Assembly: GCF_003691585.1 (NCBI RefSeq)
Contig: NZ_CP033169.1
Span: 124,001-188,000 of the forward strand
From: Biomaibacter acetigenes
GTDB lineage: Bacteria > Bacillota > Thermosediminibacteria > Thermosediminibacterales > Tepidanaerobacteraceae
Direction of reading: 5' to 3'
Length of the DNA stretch: 64,000 bases
Made by a program: the position numbers and the translations under genes. Positions within the stretch are counted from its first letter, which is position 1. Every line of letters starts with the position of its first letter. Shown here one piece after another: positions 40,624-50,172 of this stretch. The notes under the pieces were generated by a model. It saw nothing but the letters and a program-made list of their open reading frames with translations. It was not told where the DNA came from and did not search any database.

Positions 40624-40631
40624 GCATGCCC

Positions 40632-42749
40632 CTATATCCCCTTCATGGTCAGGCTTATCCTGTTTCTTGCCGGCTCTACGGAGAGCACTTTCACCTTCAC
40701 CGTGTCCCCGATGTTCACTACATCAAAGGGCGATCTAACGAAGTCTTCGGAAAGCTCAGATATGTGGCAAAGGCCGTCCTGGTGGACTCCTATGTCGATA
40801 AATGCACCGAAATCCGTAATGTTGCGCACGGTGCCGTAGAGCACCATGCCCGGCTTTAAGTCTTTGAGTTCCAGCACATCGGTGCGGAATATAGGCGGGG
40901 GAAGTTCCTCCCTGGGATCCCGGCCAGGCTTCCTGAGTTCCGAAAGAATATCCTTCAGAGTCGGTATGCCGGCATCCAGGGCTTGCGCCATCTCTTCTAT
41001 TTCATCTTCGGAGAAAGACCTGGTCCTGAGCTCCTGAAGCGGATATTTTTCCATTACCTTTTCGGCTATACTATAGCTTTCGGGATGGACGGCGGTATTG
41101 TCCAGGAGGTTGTCGCTTTCGGGAATCCGGAGGAATCCTGCGCACTGCTCGAAGGCCTTTGGCCCCAGTTTGGGGACCTTCAGAAGCTCCTTCCGGGACC
41201 TAAAAATGCCGTTTTCTTCACGGTGTTTTACTATGTTTTCTGCAATAGAGGCATTCACACCGCTCACATATTTTAAAAGGGAGGGAGAGGCGGTATTCAC
41301 ATCCACGCCGACACTGTTTACGCAGTCCTCCACCACGCCGGAGAGCTTTTCCGAAAGTTTCTTCTGGTTTACATCATGCTGGTACTGCCCCACGCCCAGG
41401 GCCTTGGGATCAATCTTCACCAGTTCCGCCAGGGGGTCCAGCAGGCGGCGGGCGATGGATACGGCGCCCCTGTAGGAAACATCGAGCTCCGGGAATTCCC
41501 TGGTGGCAAGCTCTGAGGCGGAATAAACCGAAGCCCCGGCCTCACTTACTACTACATAGGATATCGGCCTTTCCATTTCCTTTATCAATTCACTCAAAAA
41601 TTTTTCGCTTTCCCTGGAAGCGGTGCCGTTGCCCAGGGATATAACATCCACCCCGAACCTTTCAATCAGAGCTTTAAGCTCCTTTGCCGCTTCTTCCGTC
41701 TTGTTTTGCGGCGGCGTGGGGTAGCAAACCGTATGGGCCAGCAGTTTCCCGGATGCATCTATAACCACTACCTTGCACCCGGTGCGGTATGCCGGGTCAA
41801 ATCCCATAATGATTTTGTTTTTCACCGGGGGCTGCAGCAGCAAATTCTTAAGGTTTTTCGCAAATATATTCAGAGCCTTTTCTTCAGCCTTCTCGGTGAG
41901 CAGGTTCCGGATTTCCCTTTCTATGGAGGGTTCAATCAGCCGCTTATAAGCATCCTCCACTGCCTTTTCCATGAGTTCCATGGTGCGGGAATTTTGCTTT
42001 ATGTACCTGGATTTTATGATATGGAGTATTTCTTCTTCCGGAGCTTCGATCTTAACCTGTAAAAATTCTTCCCTCTCACCCCGGTTTATGGCTAAAATCC
42101 TGTGGGATACGATTTTTGCCACGGGCTCCCGGAAATCGTAGTACATGGAATATGTAGACACTTCCTCTTTCAGCCCTGCAGTCCGCACCGTCCCCTTTTT
42201 CCAGGTAACATCCCTTATGATTTTTCTAAGTTCCGCATCATCGGATATCTCCTCGGCTATGATATCCAGGGCTCCGGCCAGGGCGTCTTCGGCACTTTCT
42301 ACACCCTTTTCCGGGTCCACGAAGGCCGAAGCATCTTCCGGACCGATAGGTGTATCCTGGGCCAGCACCCTTTGCGCCAGTGGTTCCAGCCCCTTCTCCC
42401 TGGCGATGGTGGCCCGGGTCCGCCTCTTGGGCCTGAAGGGCCTGTATATATCCTCCACTTCCTGCAGAGTATCCGCCCGAGAAAGGCTTTCCTGAATCTC
42501 CGGGGTGAGCTTGCCCATATCCTCCAGCAACCTTGCAACTTCCGCCTTACGATCTTCAAGGCTTCGTAGATATGACAGCCTTTCGGAGAGGTTCCGAAGC
42601 TGTTCGTCGGTAAGGCCTCCGGTGGCTTCCTTGCGGTAGCGAGCTATGAAAGGCACGGTGTTGCCCTCGTCCAGCAGGTTCACCGCAGCCTCTATTTGAT
42701 TTTCCCTGATATTTAGTTCCTGCGCCAGCCTTTTGATAATTTTTTCCAT
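40632..42749 (-). CDS. tex: RNA-binding transcription accessory protein Tex
   Basis: 705 residues. The Tex N-terminal helical region (VPFIARYRKEATGGLTDEQL) leads to a YqgF-like RNase H fold (IMGFDPAYRTGCKVVVIDAS). Helix-hairpin-helix repeats follow (VNTASPSLLKYVSGVNASIA, LLKVPKLGPKAFEQCAGFLR). A C-terminal S1 RNA-binding domain closes it (GMVLYGTVRNITDFGAFIDI). Tex binds RNA and RNA polymerase and affects transcription and stress survival. The ATG at 42749 has GGAGGATGTC. It is a single gene, ending at the shared terminator. Confidence 0.95.
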   Translation of the reverse strand: MEKIIKRLAQELNIRENQIEAAVNLLDEGNTVPFIARYRKEATGGLTDEQLRNLSERLSYLRSLEDRKAEVARLLEDMGKLTPEIQESLSRADTLQEVEDIYRPFRPKRRTRATIAREKGLEPLAQRVLAQDTPIGPEDASAFVDPEKGVESAEDALAGALDIIAEEISDDAELRKIIRDVTWKKGTVRTAGLKEEVSTYSMYYDFREPVAKIVSHRILAINRGEREEFLQVKIEAPEEEILHIIKSRYIKQNSRTMELMEKAVEDAYKRLIEPSIEREIRNLLTEKAEEKALNIFAKNLKNLLLQPPVKNKIIMGFDPAYRTGCKVVVIDASGKLLAHTVCYPTPPQNKTEEAAKELKALIERFGVDVISLGNGTASRESEKFLSELIKEMERPISYVVVSEAGASVYSASELATREFPELDVSYRGAVSIARRLLDPLAELVKIDPKALGVGQYQHDVNQKKLSEKLSGVVEDCVNSVGVDVNTASPSLLKYVSGVNASIAENIVKHREENGIFRSRKELLKVPKLGPKAFEQCAGFLRIPESDNLLDNTAVHPESYSIAEKVMEKYPLQELRTRSFSEDEIEEMAQALDAGIPTLKDILSELRKPGRDPREELPPPIFRTDVLELKDLKPGMVLYGTVRNITDFGAFIDIGVHQDGLCHISELSEDFVRSPFDVVNIGDTVKVKVLSVEPARNRISLTMKGI

Positions 42750-42840
42750 GACATCCTCCCGCTCAAATTTCTTAGTATTCCCCTATATTCTATATCAACG
42801 GCAGGATCTATTCAATTTGAATTTTATATGCACAAATTTG

Positions 42841-42873
42841 AAAAGGGCCACCCGACCTTGGGGTAGCCCTTTA
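42841..42873 (-). terminator. Terminator of the ornithine cyclodeaminase-like gene
   Basis: On the minus strand AAAGGGCTACCCC, loop, GGGTGGCCCTTTT. A ten-pair stem just after the stop at 42881. Confidence 0.75.
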
Positions 42874-42880
42874 AAATGTA

Positions 42881-43649
42881 TTACAGCTTCAGCTTCAAAC
42901 CCTTGCCCTGTTCAATGGCTCTGTTAAATATTTCTCTTGCCATAACCATATCACATACAGAAATTCCTATGTTGCTGCATACGATAAGCTGATTGTCATT
43001 GTCTCTTCCCTTTTTAGAACCGGCAATAATTTCTCCGGTTTCACAGTAGATGTCTGGAAGTCCGTCGGGGAAATATCCCATATCTGCAAAAAGCTTATGC
43101 TCGTCTATGCTGTCGACGATGTATTTGTCCGCCATCCTGGGGATTTCGGGATCCCAGAAGGTGTTCAGGTCGCAGGGCAGAATGGTCTGGCCTTTGGATA
43201 CCCATTCCTTCTTGACTACCGAAAGTGTCTCGCGGATTATGAGTGTAGCCGAACTCATTACCTCACAGCTCTTGGCCAATTCTTCGGGGCCGTTTGCCTT
43301 TATGATTTCGGCATCCACTTCAGGCTGCAACTCTTCCACCAGCTTATCCATGACTTCTTTTCGGATATCGTAAACGTAAATTTTCTTCAAGTTTTTCAGG
43401 GTGTGTCCGATGAATCTCACATGTCCGACGCCCTGAACGCCGCAGCCAAACATACCGAAGGTCTTCGCATCAGGATGGAGCGCCGCTGCTGCCAGCGCAG
43501 TGACAGCAGGAGTCCTCATGGCAGTCAACCAGACGCAATCCATCACGGCAATGGGGCATCCTGATAGAATATCGTTTAGAATCAAAAGGCCTGTAGTCTG
43601 GGGAAGGTTGAATTTGACCGGATTGTTGGGATAACATTCTATCCATTTT
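42881..43649 (-). pseudogene. Ornithine cyclodeaminase/mu-crystallin family enzyme, N-terminus deleted
   Basis: The frame covers about 256 codons: KWIECYPNNPVKFNLPQTTG, ILND-LSG-PIAVMDCVWLTA, and the Rossmann motif GMFGCGVQGVGHVRFI. The C-terminal half is complete. Family members are about 320-330 residues; the first 65-75 (substrate and NAD-binding start) are missing. Homology ends at about 43649, exactly where the oppositely oriented activator gene begins, itself lacking its N-terminus. A single deletion that removed the shared intergenic region would explain both. An internal TTG at 43585 could start a shorter product, but that is unlikely to be active. Confidence 0.8.
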
Positions 43650-44985
43650 GCGCATCTTTAATCCGGCTCAGGAAAAGTTGGATGGATGCAGGGCATGTGA
43701 TGTTTTAGGAAAGCATGTCACCGAAGTCTATAAACTCGACTGGCAAAGCAGCCTGCTGTTAAAGGTTTTAAAAGAAGGAAGGCCCATCCTAAATTATCAT
43801 CAGACATACAACACCATGGCGGGTAAGGTCGTGGATATAATATGCAGCGTGTTTCCTATATATCAAAATGGGGAAGTCGCAGGTTCTGTGGCCATAACCC
43901 GGGATTTCACGAATTTCCGCAACATGGCAGAAAGGTTATTGGACATGCAGGAAAGTCTGGCCATGAGAAGCCTGCAACCTGCGAGAAAGATTGAAGAAGA
44001 TAAGGGCATCAAGAGTTTTAGGCAAATGGTGGGCAACAACCGGCGTTTAAAGGAAGCGGTGAGACTGGGGGAGGGCGCATCAAAGACCGATTCTCCGGTT
44101 TTGATATGCGGTGAAACCGGTGTGGGTAAAGAATTATTTGCGCGATGCATTCATGAACAGGGAAAGCGCGCAAAAGGGCCGTTTCTGGCCATTAACTGTG
44201 CCGCCATTCCCGAATCTTTATTGGAGGGAATCCTTTTCGGCACCGAGAAGGGTGCTTTCACCGGGGCGGTATCCAGAAAAGGTCTTTTGGAACAGGCTTA
44301 TGGCGGTACGCTTCTTCTTGATGAAATAAACTCCATGCCGCTTGCCCTTCAAGCAAAACTTTTACGGGTGCTTGAAGAAAAAAAGGTTCGGCGTTTGGGG
44401 GGAAGCGAGGAACACGAAATAGATGTCCGTATAATCAGCAGTTGCAATGTGGAGCCCATGGAGGCCATCGTCGCCCGGCAGTTAAGGGATGATTTGTTCT
44501 ACAGGCTTGCCGTAGTATACATTTATATACCCCCGCTTCGGGAGAGGATGGATGACCTTGAAAGCCTCACACGGCATTTTATAGAGGTTATGAACATTCA
44601 ATTCGGCAAAAATGTAAAGGGACTTTCGCCGGAGGTAAAGCAGGCCTTTTTTAGATATGACTGGCCCGGCAACATAAGGCAGTTAAAGAATTGCATCGAG
44701 GGGGCTATGAATGCGGTAGCTGTGGATGAATCCTTACTTTTGTCGCACCATATCCCTGAGTATCTGAGGATGTTTCCGCAGCAAAATAAATACCCGTCGG
44801 CTCCAAAACCGGAGTATTCGGTCGGGCAAAACATTTTTGCAAAGATAGAAGAAATGGATAAGCAAAAAATAATTGAAGCTCTAAAACAAACTAATGCAAA
44901 TATCACCAGAGCCGCCGCCCTATTAGGCATGAGCCGGCAAAACCTGCAGTATCGACTTAAAAAATATGGAATTGAACGTTCATAA
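43648..44985 (+). CDS. RocR-like sigma-54 activator, N-terminally truncated
   Basis: About 445 residues: the second part of a PAS domain (RIFNPAQEKLDGCRACDVLG, KHVTEVYKLDW), a AAA+ domain with GETGVGKELFARCIH, GTEKGAFTGA (sigma-54 loop) and DEINSMPLALQAKLLRVLEE, and a Fis-type HTH (ANITRAAALLGMSRQNLQYR). RocR-type activators control arginine/ornithine catabolism. It is head-to-head with the ornithine cyclodeaminase-like gene, its likely target. The PAS start and promoter are missing at the joint (43646-43651), and the TTG at 43648 has no ribosome site. It is probably not expressed normally. Confidence 0.75.
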   Translation: MRIFNPAQEKLDGCRACDVLGKHVTEVYKLDWQSSLLLKVLKEGRPILNYHQTYNTMAGKVVDIICSVFPIYQNGEVAGSVAITRDFTNFRNMAERLLDMQESLAMRSLQPARKIEEDKGIKSFRQMVGNNRRLKEAVRLGEGASKTDSPVLICGETGVGKELFARCIHEQGKRAKGPFLAINCAAIPESLLEGILFGTEKGAFTGAVSRKGLLEQAYGGTLLLDEINSMPLALQAKLLRVLEEKKVRRLGGSEEHEIDVRIISSCNVEPMEAIVARQLRDDLFYRLAVVYIYIPPLRERMDDLESLTRHFIEVMNIQFGKNVKGLSPEVKQAFFRYDWPGNIRQLKNCIEGAMNAVAVDESLLLSHHIPEYLRMFPQQNKYPSAPKPEYSVGQNIFAKIEEMDKQKIIEALKQTNANITRAAALLGMSRQNLQYRLKKYGIERS

Positions 44986-45087
44986 AGCGGGGTTATGTCT
45001 CTTTTATATTTTTACGAATCTATGATATAATTGAGAGAAATAAAAGAAGAGGTAAAATGTTTTCGAATTTTAAGGATAGGTGACGTT

Positions 45088-45849
45088 ATGGACCATTCTG
45101 ATGAAAAGATGCTGGAGGCAAAGATAAGGGATCTATTCGCAATAGCCCGGAAAAATCGGGAGTACCGGGCTTCCAATTTTCTAGACCCGGGGCAGCAGAA
45201 CCTGGCGGAGACGGTGGTCCGGAGCTTCCCCGGCATGGAGTATTATTTTGACGGGGGCTATAAGGAGGCCGAGCGCAAGGTGCTGGTGGCATATCCGGAT
45301 TTTCTAAAGGACGAACCCTTCCATGCGCCCCTGGGCGCCCTCAGGATAACCCCTAAAGACCCCGATGAGCACCCGGGCCACCGGGATTTTCTGGGGGCCA
45401 TGCTGGGGCTTGGTATCTCCAGGGAGAAGGTGGGTGACATCCTGGTCACAAAAACCGGAGCCGATGTCATCGTAAAACAGGAGATAACGGAATACATCGG
45501 GCTAAATCTCCTGAAGGTGGGAAGCACTCCGGTATCGGTGGAGGAGATCTCTTTGAAGGAGCTTCTGGCACCTGAAAGAAGGTATAAGGAAATGAAGAGC
45601 ACCGTGGCGTCCCTTCGTCTTGACGCCATCGCCAGCCTGGCCTTCGGTATATCCCGCTCCAAGATGGCCCCCTTTATAAAAGGAGAGAATATCAGGCTGA
45701 ACTTCAGAGTTGTCAAAGACCCTTCCACTCCGGTGAAAGAGGGTGATGTCATATCTGCATCCCGCCTGGGCAGGGCAAAGGTGCTGGAAGTAGGCGGCCA
45801 GAGCAAGAAGGGAAGAATCTATGTCAGGGTACACAAGTATATTTCATGA
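45088..45849 (+). CDS. ylmH: YlmH-family S4-domain RNA-binding protein
   Basis: 253 residues. The N-terminal YlmH domain has DPGQQNLAETV and the middle LGALRITPKD-DEHPGHRDFL with GAMLGLGISREKVGDILV. The C-terminal S4 domain has LRLDAIASLAFGISRSKMAP and FIKGENIRLNF. YlmH binds ribosomal RNA and acts in rescue of stalled nascent chains; it is usually in the ylm/divIVA cluster, absent here. The ATG at 45088 follows AGGATAGGTGACGTT; an ATG-less extension upstream to 45031 is rejected. A TATAAT at about 45023 may be its promoter. Confidence 0.9.
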   Translation: MDHSDEKMLEAKIRDLFAIARKNREYRASNFLDPGQQNLAETVVRSFPGMEYYFDGGYKEAERKVLVAYPDFLKDEPFHAPLGALRITPKDPDEHPGHRDFLGAMLGLGISREKVGDILVTKTGADVIVKQEITEYIGLNLLKVGSTPVSVEEISLKELLAPERRYKEMKSTVASLRLDAIASLAFGISRSKMAPFIKGENIRLNFRVVKDPSTPVKEGDVISASRLGRAKVLEVGGQSKKGRIYVRVHKYIS

Positions 45850-45917
45850 TTTTTCGAGAATAAATTTTGTAAGAATAAATATCCTAAAAAATGGGAATTG
45901 TTGGAGGGGGCTGTGCC

Positions 45918-46562
45918 ATGTTTTATTCAATAGTGAAAGCCCTATCTTTTTTACTTTTTAAAGCGACCGGAGGCATCAGGGTCTATGGTGCCGAACGGCT
46001 GCCCAAAAAAGGGCCCCTGATTATTGTGTCAAACCACCAGAGCCTGATAGACCCCTTTGTGCTGGTGACCTGCATCCCGATGAGGATAGTTTTCTTTGCG
46101 GCGGCTTACCTTTTTAAGATCCCTGTGGTAAGACAGGTCCTGACCTGGGGAGGTGCCATACCGGTCCACGGTGAAAAGGGAGATTTCGGCAGCTTTAAAA
46201 AGGCCCTGGAAGTGCTGCAAAAGGGCGGTGTCATTGGACTTTTCCCCGAAGGAGGGGTAAGCCCCGACGGAAACCTTCGGCCTTTTATGCAGGGATGGGC
46301 ATATCTTGCCGCGAAGTCCGGAGCACAGGTTTTGCCCGTGGCCATCCGGGGAAGCCGCAATGTCCTGCCGGTGGGAAGTTTCATCCTCCGCCGGGGCAGG
46401 ATCACTTTAAACATAGGAGATGTGATGACCTTTTCCGGACAGGGGAAAGTAAGCCGGGAGAATATGGGAGAGATGAATGAGAAGCTGGACAAAGAGTTCA
46501 GGCAGCTATTCAACGCGCAATTTAACGGGAGGATTTTTAATGGAGCAAGTAAAAGCATATGA
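45918..46562 (+). CDS. plsC: 1-acyl-sn-glycerol-3-phosphate acyltransferase
   Basis: 214 residues. It has an N-terminal hydrophobic anchor, the acyltransferase motif NHQSLIDPF (HX4D) near residue 45, and the second block LFPEGGVSPDGNLRPFMQGW. It makes phosphatidic acid from lysophosphatidate at the membrane. The ATG at 45918 follows GGAGGGGGCTGTGCC. Its end overlaps the patatin gene by 23 bases, so lipid synthesis and lipid hydrolysis genes are coupled. Confidence 0.92.
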   Translation: MFYSIVKALSFLLFKATGGIRVYGAERLPKKGPLIIVSNHQSLIDPFVLVTCIPMRIVFFAAAYLFKIPVVRQVLTWGGAIPVHGEKGDFGSFKKALEVLQKGGVIGLFPEGGVSPDGNLRPFMQGWAYLAAKSGAQVLPVAIRGSRNVLPVGSFILRRGRITLNIGDVMTFSGQGKVSRENMGEMNEKLDKEFRQLFNAQFNGRIFNGASKSI

Positions 46563-47532
46563 TACAAATATCCCTGCAGCGGAAGTTACGGTAAATTCCA
46601 CAATACCTTTCAGGGATTCCGGCAGCGGCAGGCCCCGCATCGCCCTTACCCTGGGCGGCGGAGGAGCCAGGGGATTGGCCCACATAGGAGTGTTAAAAGT
46701 TCTGGTTTCCGAGGGCATCCCTGTGGACTTTGTAACCGGGGCCAGCATGGGAGCCGTCATAGGGGGCGCCTTTGCAGCCGGGTTTCCTGTAGAGGAAATG
46801 GAGCAGATAGCCATAAAGACCGGTATAAAAAAGATGCTCTCCTGGGCGGATTTTATATGGCCCCGGCGGGGCCTGGTGGCCGGGGACAGGGTGGAGAAAA
46901 ATTATGAACAAATTACCTTCGGCAAGAACTTCGATGAGCTTGACATCCCTTCCACCTTTGTGGCCACAGACATAGATACCGGAGAGGAAGTAAGGCTCAG
47001 CTCCGGGAAAGTGGCAAGGGCCCTCAGAGCCAGCACCGCGGTGCCGGGCATTTTCAACCCCGTGTATATGGACGGCCGGAGGCTGGTGGACGGCTCCATA
47101 GCCGCATCGGTGCCGGTATCCGCAGCCTTTTCCATGGGCGCCGATGTGGTCATCGCCCTGGATGTGAGAAGTGATGTGGATGCCACCGAAAAACTCATGC
47201 GCATAAAAAACTGGTGGAACAAAAAGAAAAACTCCAGAAAAGTTTCGTATCTTGCCCTTTCCGGAGGCTTTGTCTTAAAATATGTAGAGCCGGTACTGCC
47301 GGAAAGCATAAGCTTCGTAGCAAAGACTCTGGAATTTTGCAAAAAGAAAGGCGATGACTATGAGCTTTGCAAAGATACCGCCGGTTCCGGAGGACAAAAT
47401 CGCAGTATGATTGCCATAAAGCCCAGGGTGAGCCACATAAAATGGTTCCAATTCTATAAGGCAAAGGAATGCATAACCGCCGGCGAAAAAGCGGCGGAAG
47501 AAGCCCTGAGGGATCTGGAAAAGATAATGTAG
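46540..47532 (+). CDS. Patatin-like phospholipase
   Basis: 330 residues. The patatin fold has the oxyanion loop GGGGARGLAHIGVL near 32, the nucleophile motif GASMG near 65, and the catalytic Asp in VDGSIAASVP near 180. It hydrolyses acyl esters of lipids and resembles the RssA/YlbK group. There is no signal peptide, so it is cytosolic or membrane-peripheral. The ATG at 46540 follows GGGAGGATTTTTA inside the end of plsC. A REP-like repeat starts at its stop codon. Confidence 0.88.
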   Translation: MEQVKAYDTNIPAAEVTVNSTIPFRDSGSGRPRIALTLGGGGARGLAHIGVLKVLVSEGIPVDFVTGASMGAVIGGAFAAGFPVEEMEQIAIKTGIKKMLSWADFIWPRRGLVAGDRVEKNYEQITFGKNFDELDIPSTFVATDIDTGEEVRLSSGKVARALRASTAVPGIFNPVYMDGRRLVDGSIAASVPVSAAFSMGADVVIALDVRSDVDATEKLMRIKNWWNKKKNSRKVSYLALSGGFVLKYVEPVLPESISFVAKTLEFCKKKGDDYELCKDTAGSGGQNRSMIAIKPRVSHIKWFQFYKAKECITAGEKAAEEALRDLEKIM

Positions 47533-47562
47533 GTGCCAGACCCTCACTTTTTTACTTATGGC
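47532..47562. repeat. Short intergenic repeat, family C, copy 2
   Basis: GGTGCCAGACCCTCACTTTT then TTACTTATGGC, starting at the patatin stop. It matches the element at 21751-21780 at most positions. It fills the gap between convergent genes. Confidence 0.5.
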
Positions 47563-47565
47563 ATC

Positions 47566-48717
47566 TTATACACAGGCCGGTTCATACACCAGTTCTCCCG
47601 TCTCATATCTGTGAAGATTCAATATTTCAATGGGCAAGTGGCATTTGCCTTCAGTGATAAGCTCCGCCAGCAGCAAACCTATGATGGGGCCCATCTGGAA
47701 GCCGTGCCCGCTCCAGCCCAGGTCCAGATAAAAACCCTCCACAGGTGTGGCACCTATGATAGCCTGGGAATCAGGGGTCATATCATAAAGCCCCGCCCAG
47801 TGCCTTACAATGCGCACATTCTTTATAGCCGGCAGGTGAAAAACGAATTTTTTCACCGCATCCTCCAGAAAACGCCAGCTGGCATCGGTATTAAACTCTT
47901 TTGGTTCATGTTCCGGGTCCCCCACCCCCATGAGAATAGTGCCGTTGGGGTTTTGCTTAAAATAGGTGCCGTGCTGGGACGAAAGTACCATGCAGGGCAG
48001 AAAATATTCCACAGGCTCTGTCACAAAAATCTGGTGCCGTTCGGGATAAACCGGCACATCCAGGCCCACCATAGCAGAAAGTCGCCTGCCGTAAGCCCCG
48101 GCGCAGTTTACTATTACCGGAGTATCTATGGTACCCGCTGTGGTGCGGACCCTGAAATTTCCCGGAGATAAAATCTCTATTCCTGTGACCTCGGTATATG
48201 TATTTATATCCACTCCCAGCTTCCTGGCTGCGGCCGCGTAGGCATACGTCACCTGGAAGGGATTGGCGTGGCCATCCCTGGGGTTAAACGACCCTCCCAC
48301 CACCCCTTCAATGTTAAGCTTCGGCACTATGTCCTTGATTTCCTCGGGGCTTAAAAAGCGCGAGTCTTCTATGCCCAGGCTGTTTTGCAGCTTTATGTTT
48401 TGCCTGAGCTGCTCCGCCTGGGATTCGCTGTAAGCAAGCCATATGTAGCCTCCATGGGTTATCTCCAGGCTCCTGTTCCATCCCAGTTCTTCGTCCAGAT
48501 TTTCCAGTATCTCCATGCCTTCTTTCATGAGCAGGCAGTTTATCTCGGTACCGAACTGGTGCCTGATGCCGGCGGCGCACCTGCCTGTGGCTCCGCTGGC
48601 GATATAGTCTTTCTCCAGAAGCACCACATCCCTCATGCCCTTTCTGGCAAGGTTGTAAGCCACGGAACACCCGTGAACCCCTCCGCCAATGACTACAGCC
48701 TGAGCTGTATTTTTCAT
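47566..48717 (-). CDS. FAD-dependent amino acid/sarcosine oxidase-like enzyme (DAO family)
   Basis: 383 residues. The FAD-binding start is VVIGGGVHGCSVAYNLARKG, followed by GATGRCAAGIRHQFGTEIN. The C-terminus has WAGLYDMTPDSQAIIGATPV and DLGWSGHGFQMGPIIG. This is the layout of sarcosine-oxidase-beta/glycine-oxidase-like enzymes, which oxidise secondary or primary amines of amino acids. In an anaerobe it is more likely a dehydrogenase using an electron carrier. It is divergent from a saccharopine-dehydrogenase-like gene with a shared palindromic region. The start ATG has GGGAGGCGCAATCC. Confidence 0.85.
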   Translation of the reverse strand: MKNTAQAVVIGGGVHGCSVAYNLARKGMRDVVLLEKDYIASGATGRCAAGIRHQFGTEINCLLMKEGMEILENLDEELGWNRSLEITHGGYIWLAYSESQAEQLRQNIKLQNSLGIEDSRFLSPEEIKDIVPKLNIEGVVGGSFNPRDGHANPFQVTYAYAAAARKLGVDINTYTEVTGIEILSPGNFRVRTTAGTIDTPVIVNCAGAYGRRLSAMVGLDVPVYPERHQIFVTEPVEYFLPCMVLSSQHGTYFKQNPNGTILMGVGDPEHEPKEFNTDASWRFLEDAVKKFVFHLPAIKNVRIVRHWAGLYDMTPDSQAIIGATPVEGFYLDLGWSGHGFQMGPIIGLLLAELITEGKCHLPIEILNLHRYETGELVYEPACV

Positions 48718-48737
48718 GGATTGCGCCTCCCTGAAAT

Positions 48738-48780
48738 AATGTTGTAATGTACATTGTCATTATTTAGATTATACAACATT
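48738..48780. promoter_or_regulatory. Inverted repeat between the divergent amino acid genes
   Basis: AATGTTGTA (48738-48746) and TACAACATT (48772-48780) form a perfect nine-base dyad with a 25-base centre holding ATGTACAT. It lies just upstream of the oxidase gene and is a good candidate operator. Confidence 0.5.
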
Positions 48781-49017
48781 TACAATAGAGAGTAAATTGA
48801 AATTGTTAAATATTAAATAAAAAGCATGTAAATTTCGAAAGATAGTAATCGATACAATAGCCTGCAAATAGGTACGTCTGGCAGCAGAGTTGGTGCAGGT
48901 GATTGAAAATTTTTTTATTTATGAAGGAATAAACCCGAACCATATAGAATAAATATTCAAAGTTCACTTAAAAACAACTCTATTTTTTATAAATTAATGA
49001 ACAAGGGGGATTTTTAC
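48781..49017. other. AT-rich intergenic stretch
   Basis: No gene is seen here. It carries the upstream region of the saccharopine-dehydrogenase-like gene; I cannot fix a promoter with confidence. Confidence 0.4.
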
Positions 49018-50172
49018 ATGAAAATAATCGTTCTTGGCGGTGGGCTGGTGGGCGGTGTCATTGCAAAGGACCTGGCAAAAGACGGCGACCTTGAGGTCAC
49101 CGTGGCCGACATTAACGGTGAAACCCTGCAAAATCTACAAAAGCAAGCACCTGTGAAAGCCCGCCAGGCGGACCTTTCTAAACCGGGGCTTATAAAGGAA
49201 TTGGTTTCGGACTACGACATGGTGGTGGGGGCCGTCCCGGGATTCCTTGGGCTTTCCATGGCGCGACAGGTGATAGAGGCCGGAAAAAACCTGGTGGACA
49301 TCTCTTTTGCACCCGAAGACTATACTGTTTTAGACGGGCTGGCCCGGGAAAAAGGAGTCACGGCCCTGGTAGACTGCGGAGTGGCTCCGGGCATGAGCAA
49401 TATCCTGGTGAGCTACCTGGCCGGCTGCCTTGATGAAGCTCAAAGTGCCGAGATACTGGTGGGGGGACTCCCCCAGGTCCGGTACTGGCCCTACGAATAT
49501 AAAATAGTTTTTTCCGCCATAGACGTCATAGAGGAATACACCCGGCCCGTGCGCCTGGTGGAAAACGGCAGGGTGGTGGAAAAACCTGCCCTGTCGGACC
49601 TGGAGCTTATCGACTTTCCCGGCATAGGCACTCTGGAAGCCTTCAACACCGACGGCCTCAGGAGCCTCATACATACCATGAACATCCCCAACATGAAGGA
49701 AAGGACCCTGAGGTTCCCCGGCCATGCCGAGAAAATGAGGATGCTCCGGGAGACGGGCTTTTTTAGCCAGGAACCCATGGAAATCAATGGCGCCGCCATC
49801 AGGCCCATCGATTTTACCGCAAAACTGCTCTTTCCGTTGTGGAAATTGAAAGAGGGAGAAAAGGATTTTACCGTCATGAGGGTGGAAGTCAAGGGGAAAA
49901 AAGATGGTAAGGAAGCAAGCCTTTCTTATAATCTGGTAGACTACTTTGACGAAAACACCGGCACCACTTCCATGGCCAGGTGCACCGGATTTACCTGTGC
50001 CATCATGGCCAGGATGGTGGCAAGGGGAGAATTCAGGCACCCTGGAATCTGTCCGCCGGAATATGTGGGGCAGGCCCACGGGGTATTCCGGAGACTTTTG
50101 GAAGAATTGGAAAAACGGGGAGTAAAATACGTGCCGGATAAACCTCAAAAAAATAGTAATTCCGCAGTCTAA
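49018..50172 (+). CDS. Saccharopine/lysine dehydrogenase-family enzyme
   Basis: 384 residues. The Rossmann start is [20 protein letters not shown]. It has a [10 protein letters not shown] loop, [20 protein letters not shown] near 125, and a C-terminal region with [16 protein letters not shown]. This matches the saccharopine dehydrogenase/L-lysine 6-dehydrogenase group that oxidises amino groups with NAD(P). The ATG at 49018 follows AAGGGGGATTTTTAC; an in-frame ATG at 48997 lacks a site. Pairing with the amine oxidase next door suggests a shared amino acid breakdown route. The substrate is not certain. Confidence 0.82.
   Translation: MKIIVLGGGLVGGVIAKDLAKDGDLEVTVADINGETLQNLQKQAPVKARQADLSKPGLIKELVSDYDMVVGAVPGFLGLSMARQVIEAGKNLVDISFAPEDYTVLDGLAREKGVTALVDCGVAPGMSNILVSYLAGCLDEAQSAEILVGGLPQVRYWPYEYKIVFSAIDVIEEYTRPVRLVENGRVVEKPALSDLELIDFPGIGTLEAFNTDGLRSLIHTMNIPNMKERTLRFPGHAEKMRMLRETGFFSQEPMEINGAAIRPIDFTAKLLFPLWKLKEGEKDFTVMRVEVKGKKDGKEASLSYNLVDYFDENTGTTSMARCTGFTCAIMARMVARGEFRHPGICPPEYVGQAHGVFRRLLEELEKRGVKYVPDKPQKNSNSAV

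Noticed and set aside
49330-50148. Open frame of 272 codons opposite the saccharopine-dehydrogenase-like gene
   Set aside because: Antisense to a gene with a Rossmann motif and good start; composition unlike its neighbours.
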